Origin: Nonomuraea sp. SYSU D8015
GTDB lineage: Bacteria > Actinomycetota > Actinomycetes > Streptosporangiales > Streptosporangiaceae
Reading direction: 5' to 3'
Assembly: GCF_008065375.1 (NCBI RefSeq)
Contig: NZ_VJYI01000015.1
Location: 124,001 to 188,000, forward strand
Length of the DNA stretch: 64,000 nt
Shown here: positions 56,907 through 64,000 of the stretch, piece after piece
Layout of the letters: each line of letters starts with the position of its first letter
How positions within the stretch are numbered: position 1 is the first letter of the stretch
Made by a program: the position numbers and the translations under genes
Notes under the pieces: model-generated
Seen by the model: the letters and a program-made list of their open reading frames with translations, nothing else
Database searches by the model: none
Told to the model about the DNA's origin: nothing

Positions 56907-58307
56907 TCAACGCCGGTGGCCGAATTGTTGCCGGCGGAGGGTCACCGGGGAGTCCGCCGTCCGTACGGCGTCGGCCACCTCGGCCGGCACAGGAGGAATC
57001 GGACGCGGCACCGGGAGCCCCGCCAGGGAGAGCGACACCTCGGCGAACAGGGAGTTCGCCCAGGCGAACCACGGCCGGGTGAAGGCGGAGGGGTCGTCGG
57101 CGTGGAAGCTCTCGTGCATCAGGCCGGTGCCGGCGTCCGTGGCCAGGAGCACGCGGTAGACGTCGGCCGACTCCTGCCGTGACCCGGCGGTGAGGGCCTG
57201 CACGCACAACGCCATCGGCCAGACGTGCCGGGCGGGTGTGTGCGGGCTGCCGACGCCTTCCGCAGCCCGGCCCCGGTAGTAGTAGGGGTTCCGCCCGCTC
57301 AGCACGAACTCGCGGGTCCGCCGATAGAGCGGATCATCGCGGTCGCACCAGCCGAGATAGGGCAGCGACAGCAGGCTGGGCACGTTGGCGTCGTCCATCA
57401 GGTTCACGTTGCCGAGGCCGTCCACCTCGTACGCGTAGACGGGGCCGGAGTCGCTCTGCGCCACTCCGTGGCGGGCGATGCCGTCCGCGAGCTCGACGGC
57501 CAGCTCCAGCGCCCGGGCGCGGAGGGCCGGCTCCAGCAGGCCCTCGTCGCACAGCCGTACGACGCCGTTGAGCGCGACCACGGCCGCCGCGTTGGCCGGG
57601 ATCAGGTAGCCGTACTGGCACCGGTCGTCGCTGGGCCGGAATCCCGACCAGGTCATCCCCGTGCGGGCGACCGGCGACCCGAGACCGCCGCGGTCCAGCG
57701 TGTCGCCCCGGAACGGGCCGGCCACGCGCTCGAACCGGTACGGCGAGGCCCGCTCGTGGTCCTGCTCGACCCGCCAGACCCGCATGACCAGGTCCGCCGC
57801 CGCCGCGAAGTGCCCGTCCAGATGCGCCGCCGATCCACTGGCCGCCCACAGCTCGTAGCCGAACGACAGCAACGAGCACAGCGAGTCCACCTCGTACTTG
57901 CGCTCCCACACGTCCGGGGACGGCGCCGGCCGGTCGTGCTCGTCCGCATGGCCGCCGGTGGGCCCGTCGTTCACCGCGTTCGCGTAGGGGTCGGCCAGGA
58001 CCGCGCGGGCCATCCGCCGGACGACGCCGGTCAGGACGCGCAGCACGGCCGGGTCCGGCAGCCCTGTCAAGTACGGCCGGAGCTGGCCGACCGTGTCCCG
58101 GTGCCACATGGCCTCGATGTCGCCGGTGATGACGAAGGGCTCGGCCGGGTCCCCGCGCAGCGTGGTCGTCCACGCGTTGGCGAAGCAGCGCCGGAACATC
58201 TCACCCGCACCGAACTCCGCCTCCAGCCGAGCCGCCGCCCGGGAGGACACGGAGGCCAGGCTCTCGGCGAGAACCGCCCAGTGTGCTGCGTGGACGTCGG
58301 CTGACAA
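56907..58307 (-). CDS. glycoside hydrolase family 125 (exo-alpha-1,6-mannosidase)
   Basis: The 466-residue protein matches GH125: VITGDIEAMWHRDTVGQLRP near residue 60, ERKYEVDSLCSLLSFGYELW, TWSGFRPSDDRCQYGYLIPA, NLMDDANVPSLLSLPYLGW, and MHESFHADDPSAFTRPWFAW. GH125 enzymes are metal-independent inverting exo-alpha-1,6-mannosidases. There is no signal peptide, so it works on mannosides imported by the adjoining ABC system. TTG 58307 is preceded by GAGGGG nine bases upstream. It is divergent from the ATPase gene, with a LacI operator between them. Confidence 0.88.
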   Translation of the reverse strand: MSADVHAAHWAVLAESLASVSSRAAARLEAEFGAGEMFRRCFANAWTTTLRGDPAEPFVITGDIEAMWHRDTVGQLRPYLTGLPDPAVLRVLTGVVRRMARAVLADPYANAVNDGPTGGHADEHDRPAPSPDVWERKYEVDSLCSLLSFGYELWAASGSAAHLDGHFAAAADLVMRVWRVEQDHERASPYRFERVAGPFRGDTLDRGGLGSPVARTGMTWSGFRPSDDRCQYGYLIPANAAAVVALNGVVRLCDEGLLEPALRARALELAVELADGIARHGVAQSDSGPVYAYEVDGLGNVNLMDDANVPSLLSLPYLGWCDRDDPLYRRTREFVLSGRNPYYYRGRAAEGVGSPHTPARHVWPMALCVQALTAGSRQESADVYRVLLATDAGTGLMHESFHADDPSAFTRPWFAWANSLFAEVSLSLAGLPVPRPIPPVPAEVADAVRTADSPVTLRRQQFGHRR

Positions 58308-58418
58308 GAGAACGCACCCCTCACCTGATCGGCGGAACGGCGCGGCACCGCGAGTGGCGGCGGGATCTCCGCACCGCGGATATCTTTGCAGGCGAACGCT
58401 ACCCTAGTACTGTCCGAT
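58308..58418. promoter_or_regulatory. divergent promoter of GH125 and ATPase genes
   Basis: The gap contains an AT-richer part (gcggatatctttgcaggcg and the -10-like ctaccctagtact). It must hold both promoters. The operator at 58419-58434 would block at least the rightward one. Confidence 0.5.
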
Positions 58419-58434
58419 GCGACAGCGTTGTCAC
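58419..58434. promoter_or_regulatory. second LacI-type operator copy
   Basis: GCGACAGCGTTGTCAC matches the palindrome at 56853-56868 in 14 of 16 bases. It lies between the GH125 gene (start 58307) and the ATPase gene (start 58489). This ties the two transcription units to one regulator. Confidence 0.8.
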
Positions 58435-58488
58435 CCCTGTGATGGATCTCCGGCTTCCCCCGGCCGGACGGGATCCGAGGAGGCGCCC

Positions 58489-59373
58489 ATGAGCAGCAGC
58501 CCTGACACCCCGCTCCTGCAGTTGTCCGGGATCGTCAAGCACTACGGGACGGTCCGGGCCCTCCAGGGCGCCTCGCTGACCGTTCACCCGAACGAGGTCG
58601 TCGCCCTGGTCGGAGACAACGGCGCGGGCAAGAGCACCGTGATAAAAGTGATCTCGGGAGTGATCCAGCCGGATGAGGGCGAGATCGTCGTCGACGGCCG
58701 CCCGGTCAGCTTCTCCAGCCCGCTCGATCCGCGAAGCCACGGCATCGAGACCGTCTATCAGGATCTCGCCCTCGCCCCCGACCTCGATCCCGCCGCGAAC
58801 CTCTTCCTCGGCCGTGAAGTGCTGCGCGGCGGTCTGCTCGGCATGCTGGGCATGCTGGACAAGCCGAAGATGCGTCGCCAGGCCGACGACGCGTTCGCCC
58901 GCCTCAGCGTCGGCCTGCAGGACACCCGCAGCACGGTCGGCACCATGTCCGGTGGACAGCGGCAGGGGATCGCGGTGGCGCGGGCGGTGCTGTGGGCGAG
59001 CCGCCTGGTCCTGATGGACGAGCCGACGGCCGCTCTGGGCGTCGTCCAGACCGGCCGCGTCCGGGCGTTGATCGAGTCCGTACGGGAGCAGGGCGTGTCC
59101 GTGGTGCTGGTCAGCCACAATCTCCCCTTCGTCTTCGAGGTGGCCGACCGGATCGAGGTGCTGCGGCTGGGGCAGCGCGTGGCCGCCTTCACGCGGGCGG
59201 AGGCCACGGCGGAACGCGTGCTCGGCGCCATGACCGGCGCGCTGGCCGAGGTGCCGCCCGGCGATCCCGCCCCGGATACGATGATCGGTAGCGTGATCGA
59301 CGCCGGGGCGGACGGCATCAGCCGGGTGGACGACACCGGCGGTGTCAGCGGAACCCGCGGGATGGAGGCATGA
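58489..59373 (+). CDS. sugar ABC importer ATP-binding protein (single-domain RbsA/XylG-like)
   Basis: The 294-residue ATPase has Walker A GDNGAGKST near residue 43, signature MSGGQRQGIAVARAV near 145, Walker B RLVLMDEPTAALGV near 165 and H-loop VSHNLPFVFEVADR. It has one ABC domain, like FrcA-type ATPases, unlike the doubled RbsA. ATG 58489 follows GAGGCGCCC; upstream residues in the frame are not coding. It serves the permease and binding protein transcribed to the left, and is followed by the LacI gene. Confidence 0.9.
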   Translation: MSSSPDTPLLQLSGIVKHYGTVRALQGASLTVHPNEVVALVGDNGAGKSTVIKVISGVIQPDEGEIVVDGRPVSFSSPLDPRSHGIETVYQDLALAPDLDPAANLFLGREVLRGGLLGMLGMLDKPKMRRQADDAFARLSVGLQDTRSTVGTMSGGQRQGIAVARAVLWASRLVLMDEPTAALGVVQTGRVRALIESVREQGVSVVLVSHNLPFVFEVADRIEVLRLGQRVAAFTRAEATAERVLGAMTGALAEVPPGDPAPDTMIGSVIDAGADGISRVDDTGGVSGTRGMEA

Positions 59374-59437
59374 CGGGCCCCGCCGACGTGCCCGCGGCCT
59401 TGTAGTGATCGACGAGCCGCAGGAAAGGGGACGGACC

Positions 59438-60478
59438 GTGACTCGGCCGACGATGAAGCAGGTGGCCGAACTCGCCGGGGTGGGCATGAAGACGGTGTCC
59501 CGGGTCGTGAACGGGGAGGGGCGGGTCAGCCGCGAGACGCGGTCGAAGGTGGAGGCGGCCATCGCCGCGACCGGCTACCGGCGCAACGAGGTGGCCCGGA
59601 GCATGCGGGGCATGCGATCGGGGCAGAGCACCGGAGACATCGGCCTGCTGCTCGGAGACCTCACCAACCCGTTCTTCGCGGCCATCGCCTCGGCGGTGAT
59701 CGGCGTGGCCCGGGCGCGCGGCTACGCCGTCGTGCTGGCCAGCGCCGACGAGGATCCCCAGGCGGAGCGCGCGGCCATCGACGGCCTGCTGGGACGCCAG
59801 GTGGCCGGGCTCCTCGTCGTTCCCGGCGGCCGGGACTACAGCTACCTGCAGCCGGAGATCGAGCGCGGCACCCCGGTCGTCTTCGTGGACCGCCCAGGCG
59901 CCGGAGTGGAGGCCGACGAGGTCGTGCTCGACAACGCCGCCGGAGCGCGGATGGCCGTACGGCACCTCCTCTCGTACGGGCACTCCCGGATCGGCGCCAT
60001 CGTGGCGCCGAGCCGCTGGACGACCACGCAGCGCCTGCGCGGCTTCCGGGACGCCATGCGCGCCGAGGCCGGTCCGGCCGACCCCGCACTGATCCGGCGC
60101 CTGTCCACCGGTTCCGTCGCCGAGGCCGAACGGGCGGCCCGCGAGCTCCTGGCGATGCCGGACCCGCCGACGGCCGTCTTCACCACCACCGGCTTCATGA
60201 CCCAGGGCCTGCTGCGTGCGCTGGGGCCGCGCCGGGACGTCGCGGTCACCGGCTTCGACGACTTCCCGCTGGCCGACATGCTTCCGGTCCCGCTGACCGT
60301 CGTCGCGGGCGATCCGGTCAGCCTGGGCACGGTCGCCGCGCAGACCCTGTTCGCCAGGATCGACGGGTGGACCGGGCCACCGGCCCGCCGCGTCATCCGC
60401 CCCACGCTGGTGCCGCGCGGCAGCGGCGAGATCCGTCCGCCCGCCTCGTCGATCCAGCCGGCCCTGCTGCCCTCCTGA
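59438..60478 (+). CDS. LacI-family regulator of the mannoside regulon
   Basis: The 346-residue protein starts at GTG 59438 with AGGAAAGGGG upstream. Residues 1-60 hold the LacI helix-turn-helix (TMKQVAELAGVGMKTVSRVV) and hinge (RRNEVARSMRGMRSGQSTGD). The effector domain has IGLLLGDLTNPFFAAIASAV, VVPGGRDYSYLQPEIERGTP and VFTTTGFMTQGLLRALG; the tail RRVIRPTLVPRGSG is typical. It follows the ATPase gene by 64 bases and probably binds the two GTGACA-type palindromes at 56853 and 58419, so that imported sugar relieves repression of transporter, GH125 and itself. Confidence 0.92.
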   Translation: MTRPTMKQVAELAGVGMKTVSRVVNGEGRVSRETRSKVEAAIAATGYRRNEVARSMRGMRSGQSTGDIGLLLGDLTNPFFAAIASAVIGVARARGYAVVLASADEDPQAERAAIDGLLGRQVAGLLVVPGGRDYSYLQPEIERGTPVVFVDRPGAGVEADEVVLDNAAGARMAVRHLLSYGHSRIGAIVAPSRWTTTQRLRGFRDAMRAEAGPADPALIRRLSTGSVAEAERAARELLAMPDPPTAVFTTTGFMTQGLLRALGPRRDVAVTGFDDFPLADMLPVPLTVVAGDPVSLGTVAAQTLFARIDGWTGPPARRVIRPTLVPRGSGEIRPPASSIQPALLPS

Positions 60479-61052
60479 TCAGGCGAACGCCGCCCAGCGC
60501 CGCCCCCGGGTATACCCGGGAGGCGAGGGCGGCCACGCTCACCGCCGCCACCACCTATGGCCGCACTGCCCGTTCCACACCGGCCCGACGCCGACCTGGC
60601 CGGCCGCCCCATCCTCGTCGACCCGGTGCGCTGGCGCGGCGGAGCCGCCCGCGATGCCACCGGCCCGGCCGTTCCTGGTCGCCGGTCACCGCGGCGAGCC
60701 CGCACTCTTCCGGACCGATCGGGCCCTGTCCGCCGCCATCCTGGTCCGCCGCCATCCTGGACGAGCCCGTCCGGCGCCGCGGCGACGGGCTGGAGTGGGC
60801 CGGCGTCTGGGACGGCCTGCGCCGCCGCATCGACGACATTCCCGCCCCGCTGCCGTCACGGTCAGCATCCACCGGGACATCCTGGACGAATTCCTGCGCA
60901 TCCAGGAGGCCGACCTGGCCGGGCCCCTCCCGCCGACCTCCCACCCGGCACCGCGCCCCGGCCGAGCTCCGCCAGGCCCTGGCCCGCAAGCGGCCGAGGC
61001 CGCCGCCCGCTACACGCGGCTGATCGGCCCCGGCCGTCATGCCGGCCGCTGT
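60479..61052. other. 574 bases without an identified gene
   Basis: A perfect palindrome CCCGGGTATACCCGGG lies at 60505-60520, 27 bases after the LacI stop. Downstream the plus strand has coding-like pieces in several frames (AALPVPHRPDADLAGRPILV, EPVRRRGDGLEWAGVWDGLR, IHRDILDEFLRIQEADLAGP), which may come from one eroded protein that I cannot name. No complete frame links them. The end of the hemerythrin gene on the other strand closes the stretch. Confidence 0.4.
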
Positions 61053-61616
61053 CTAGTGGCGGCCGCGGCCGGACAAGCGGTCGCGTACGCGGTCGACCAG
61101 CCCGGCGCCGGGAGCCAGCAGCTTGTTCAGCGGCGGCCGGTCAGGGGCCGACGGATGCGGACGAGTGGGCGCTTTCGCCTTGGCGGATTCGACCTTCTTG
61201 CCCAGTTCGAGCAGATCGTCGGGGGTGGCGTGCCGGGCGAGCGCGGGGAACAGGTTGCTCTCCTCGTCCCGTACGTGGGAGGTCACGTCCTCGACCAGCC
61301 GGCGCACCAGCGTGTCGAAGTCCGCGCCGGTGGCCGTGTCCATCTTCTCCAGTTCCTTGAGGACGCGTTCGATCTCGGCGTGGTCGGAGAGCTCCTTGTC
61401 GGCGATCGCGTCGCCGTCCGGGACGTGCCGGCGTACGGCGGGGTACAGGTGCATCTCTTCGGCGATCGCATGCCGTACCAGCTCGATGGTGACGTCGTCG
61501 GCGATCCGCCGGCGCTTTTCCGGATCCGTTTCGGCGGTCAGCTGGGTGAACATGTCCTCCACCTCGCGATGATCCTGAGTGAGGATCTCGATGACGCTAC
61601 GTCGGTTCTCTGCCAT
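61053..61616 (-). CDS. hemerythrin HHE-domain protein
   Basis: The 187-residue protein starts at ATG 61616. It has the HHE cation-binding pattern: VIEILTQDHREVEDMFTQLT, VRHAIAEEMHLYPAVRRHVP, DHAEIERVLKELEKM and VTSHVRDEESNLFPALARHA, that is His, HxxxE, H and HxxxE ligands for a di-iron site. Residues 145-187 are Lys/Pro/Arg rich. Such proteins bind O2, NO or iron and are linked to oxidative or nitrosative stress. No partner gene is next to it. Confidence 0.88.
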   Translation of the reverse strand: MAENRRSVIEILTQDHREVEDMFTQLTAETDPEKRRRIADDVTIELVRHAIAEEMHLYPAVRRHVPDGDAIADKELSDHAEIERVLKELEKMDTATGADFDTLVRRLVEDVTSHVRDEESNLFPALARHATPDDLLELGKKVESAKAKAPTRPHPSAPDRPPLNKLLAPGAGLVDRVRDRLSGRGRH

Positions 61617-61854
61617 GACCACTCCCCGCGACGGCAGACGTCGGCCTCGATGGACCGTGATTGCGACGACTGCCTACCCGAATGCCGCACAACGTAAGGG
61701 CAAGGGCGCGCCAAGTGGACCAAGGATTCCAGGCCTGAACCACTCGTTTCCGGCGTTGAGAGGTCACATCCGGAGATGAACGGATATTCCGGACTCTGCA
61801 GGGTACACGGCGCTTGTGGCCAAGAGTGGCCGAACCGTTACGGAAGGCAACACG
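61617..61854. promoter_or_regulatory. divergent promoter of hemerythrin and SRPBCC genes
   Basis: This gap must hold both promoters. The right part (ggatattccggactctgca near 61780-61800) is less GC-rich than the flanks. GGAAGG at 61841-61846 is the ribosome site for ATG 61855. Confidence 0.4.
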
Positions 61855-62874
61855 ATGGCCGCTGCGGTAGCGGCGTCCGTGTCAGCAGGTGAAGGAGCGC
61901 GCCTGATGGAATTCGAGGGCCTCGTCGTCGAGGAAGAGGCGAGGTGGAGTGGTGACGGCGCGGCGCGGCAGGCCGCGCGCGGCCTGGGGTGGCTGAGCCT
62001 CGGTCTCGGTGCGGTGCAGCTGGCCGCACCTCGGGGAGTCAGCAGGCTCGCGGGGGTGGACGACTCGGCCGTGGCCCGTGTGGCGGTCCGGCTCGTGGGC
62101 GTACGCGAGCTGGTCCAGGCGGCGGGCCTGTTGAGCGGTCGCCGGCCCGCCGAGTGGATCTGGATGCGGGTCGCCGGCGACGTCCTGGACGTGTCGGCAC
62201 TGGGCTGGGCGCTGAACGCGCGGCGCGGCGGGAGGCGGCTGCGGGCCGGGTTCGCGTCGGCAGCCCTCGTCGGCATCGCGGCCGTGGACCTGATGACCGC
62301 CGCTCGCGTGGCCCGCTCCCGGGCGGTGACGGCTGGGGGCAGAACCATGCGCCTGGAGCGTTCTGTCACGATCAACCGGCCGGTGTCCGAGGTGTTCTCG
62401 TTCTGGCGTGACTTCACGAACCTGCCGCGCTTCATGACGCACCTGGACCGGGTCGAGGTGCTGGACGAGCGGCATTCGCATTGGGTGGCGAAGGCCCCCA
62501 TGGGGCACGTGGCGTGGGACGCCGAGATCATCGCCGAGGAGCAGGACCGGATGATCGCCTGGCGGGCGATCGGGGCGCCCGGCGTGCCGAACGCCGGGCA
62601 GGTCACCTTCGCGGCAGCGCCGGGAGGACGCGGTACGGAGGTACGCGTCAGGCTGGCCTACCGTCCGCCGGGCGGGGCGGTCGGGGTGGCCCTGGCCCGC
62701 CTGGCCGGGCGGGAGCCGGACCAGCAGGTGCGCGAGGATCTGCGCCGGCTCAAGCAGGTGCTCGAATGCGGGGAAGTGATCGCCGTCGACGAGCGCGTGT
62801 CGGCTCGAGGGCCGATGCAGCGGCGTGTGACCCGGGTGCTCCGGCGGCGTCTGGCGACGGGAGGGCGGCCGTGA
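61855..62874 (+). CDS. membrane-associated SRPBCC (cyclase/dehydrase-like) protein
   Basis: ATG 61855 is chosen because GGAAGG lies seven bases upstream; GTG 61816 in the same frame has none. The 339-residue product has an N-terminal membrane part (GLGWLSLGLGAVQLAAPRGV, DVLDVSALGWALNARRGGRR, AGFASAALVGIAAVDLMTAA) of the DUF4267-like kind, then from about residue 165 an SRPBCC domain: RLERSVTINRPVSEVFSFWR, NLPRFMTHLDRVEVLDERHS, AWDAEIIAEEQDRMIAWRAI. It likely binds a hydrophobic ligand. The stop overlaps the next gene (GTGA), an alcohol dehydrogenase, a pairing common in actinomycetes. Confidence 0.82.
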   Translation: MAAAVAASVSAGEGARLMEFEGLVVEEEARWSGDGAARQAARGLGWLSLGLGAVQLAAPRGVSRLAGVDDSAVARVAVRLVGVRELVQAAGLLSGRRPAEWIWMRVAGDVLDVSALGWALNARRGGRRLRAGFASAALVGIAAVDLMTAARVARSRAVTAGGRTMRLERSVTINRPVSEVFSFWRDFTNLPRFMTHLDRVEVLDERHSHWVAKAPMGHVAWDAEIIAEEQDRMIAWRAIGAPGVPNAGQVTFAAAPGGRGTEVRVRLAYRPPGGAVGVALARLAGREPDQQVREDLRRLKQVLECGEVIAVDERVSARGPMQRRVTRVLRRRLATGGRP

Positions 62875-64000
62875 AGGCGATCTGCTGGATGGGGGTCAAC
62901 CAGGTGAGCGTCGAGGACGTTCCCGAACCGGAGATCCTGAGCAGCCGGGACGCGATCGTCCGCGTCACCGCCAGTTCGGTGTGCGGCTCGGACCTGCATC
63001 TCATCGACGGCTACCTGCCGGGCATGCGCGAGGGCGACGTCCTCGGCCACGAGTTCACCGGAGAGGTCGTCGAGGTCGGGTCCGACGTGCGCAAGGTCCG
63101 CCCTGGTGACCGGGTCGTGGTCGGCTCGTTCGTCGGGTGCGGCGGCTGCCACTACTGCCAGGAGGAGCTGTGGTCGCTGTGCGACAACACCAACCCCCAG
63201 CCGCTGCTGCAGGAGAAGCTGTGGGGGCACGCGATCGGCGGAGTGTACGGGTACACCCACGCGACGGGCGGCTTCCCGGGTAGCCATGCCGAGCTGATCC
63301 GGGTCCCGTTCGCCGACAACAACGCCTTCCCCGTACCCGATGGGCTGTCCGACGAGCAGGTGGTGTTCGCCTCCGATGCGCTGCCGACCGGCTGGATGGG
63401 CGCGGAGATGTGCAACCTGTGGCCGGGCAGCGTCGTCGCGGTGTGGGGATGCGGCGCCGTCGGCCAGGCCGCGATACGGGCGGCTTACCTGCTCGGCGCC
63501 GAGCGCGTGATCGCGATCGACCGGCTGCCGGAGCGGCTGACGATGACCGCGCGGCATACCGGGGCGCAGACGCTGAACTACGAGGAGGCCGACGTCCTCG
63601 AGGCGCTGCGGGAAGCCACCGGCGGACGCGGGCCGGACGCCTGCATCGAGGCGGTGGGGATGGAGGCGCACAGCACCGGCCTGCAGCACGCCTACGACCG
63701 CACCAAGCAGGCGCTGCGCCTGCACACCGAACGGGGCGCCACCCTGCGGCAGGCGATCCTCGCCTGCCGCAAGGGCGGCACGGTGTCGATCATCGGCGTG
63801 TTCGGCGGATATCTCGACAAGATGCCGATCGGCGCCGCCATGAACAAGGCGCTGACCTTCCGGATGGGCCAGCAGCACGGCCAGCGGTACATCCCGATGC
63901 TGCTCGACCGCATCGCCCGCGGCGAGATCGACCTCCGGTACCTGGCCACCCACTCGCTGCCCTTGGAGGACGGCCCTTGGGGCTACGAGATGTTCAAGCA
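62871..64000 (+). CDS. zinc-dependent alcohol/formaldehyde dehydrogenase, 3' end outside the window
   Basis: GTG 62871 overlaps the preceding stop. The 376 visible residues form an MDR zinc dehydrogenase: SSVCGSDLHLIDGY with the catalytic Zn Cys, GDVLGHEFTGEVVEVGSDVR, GCGGCHYCQEELWSLCDN (structural Zn cysteines), then VVAVWGCGAVGQAAIRAAYL (NAD-binding Rossmann). The insertion HAYDRTKQALRLHTERGATL fits the glutathione-independent formaldehyde dehydrogenase-like group of about 390 residues. The reading frame is open at the window end. It oxidises alcohols or reduces aldehydes; the substrate is unknown. Confidence 0.9.
   Translation, partial: MKAICWMGVNQVSVEDVPEPEILSSRDAIVRVTASSVCGSDLHLIDGYLPGMREGDVLGHEFTGEVVEVGSDVRKVRPGDRVVVGSFVGCGGCHYCQEELWSLCDNTNPQPLLQEKLWGHAIGGVYGYTHATGGFPGSHAELIRVPFADNNAFPVPDGLSDEQVVFASDALPTGWMGAEMCNLWPGSVVAVWGCGAVGQAAIRAAYLLGAERVIAIDRLPERLTMTARHTGAQTLNYEEADVLEALREATGGRGPDACIEAVGMEAHSTGLQHAYDRTKQALRLHTERGATLRQAILACRKGGTVSIIGVFGGYLDKMPIGAAMNKALTFRMGQQHGQRYIPMLLDRIARGEIDLRYLATHSLPLEDGPWGYEMFK

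Overview
The DNA is very GC-rich with strong third-position GC bias, GTG/TTG starts are common, and many genes overlap by four bases (ATGA/GTGA). Together with SARP/AfsR-type regulators, a PaaX regulator and mycothiol/F420-era actinobacterial families, this points to a filamentous actinomycete chromosome, perhaps Streptosporangiales. That placement is my inference. No rRNA, tRNA, CRISPR array, transposase or replication origin was seen. The window looks like an accessory region: intact metabolic cassettes are separated by broken genes.

Layout. 1-1745: broken genes (alpha/beta hydrolase, DinB-like protein, XRE-cupin regulator) and a small protein. 1818-12497: a molybdenum/tungsten block with a MobA-MoaD fusion, an aldehyde:ferredoxin oxidoreductase (AOR) homologue, an NAD-type formate dehydrogenase in two genes, MoeA, and a MoeA fused to a periplasmic-binding-like domain. 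12533-15250: truncated TetR, frameshifted crotonase, EF-hand protein and gene remnants. 15257-21078: an adenosine-deaminase-like enzyme in one operon with a complete ABC importer, opposed by a LacI regulator, with tandem LacI-type operator sequences in the start region of the first permease. 21079-23877: decayed DNA, a small secreted protein and a GH5 glycosidase.

24183-31783: the most unusual part. Two paralogous SARP-STAND regulators flank a 47-residue exported peptide whose tail carries the motif GDP(T/S)QW twice, followed by a FAD-dependent monooxygenase. A cluster of short repeats lies in front of the peptide gene. 31936-39318: a frameshifted NarL-type response regulator, a TetR/DUF385 divergent pair with three copies of CTTAC-N4-GTAAG between them, an ECF sigma factor coupled to a small ABC transporter, transporter fragments, a GNAT, an anti-anti-sigma factor and an orphan sugar-binding lipoprotein.

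39701-47161: an aryl-CoA catabolic cluster (anthranilate or salicylate) with ligase, fused monooxygenase/old-yellow-enzyme, thioesterases, cupin, RidA and PaaX. 47382-50886: small hypothetical genes, a collapsed sugar ABC cassette, a cut-off AraC gene and an ArsR-CDF metal pair. 51349-54090: a frameshifted methyltransferase and a PLP decarboxylase-TetR pair with an 11-bp inverted repeat in its promoter. 54512-60478: a sugar regulon (binding protein, permease, GH125 alpha-mannosidase, ATPase, LacI) in which two near-identical 16-bp palindromes mark both the permease promoter and the divergent GH125/ATPase promoter. 61053-64000: hemerythrin, SRPBCC membrane protein and a zinc alcohol dehydrogenase that runs off the end.

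Several reading frames are broken by single-base insertions or deletions, some next to G or A runs. Either the region is decaying or the assembly has residual indel errors; this should be settled before the affected genes are called dead.
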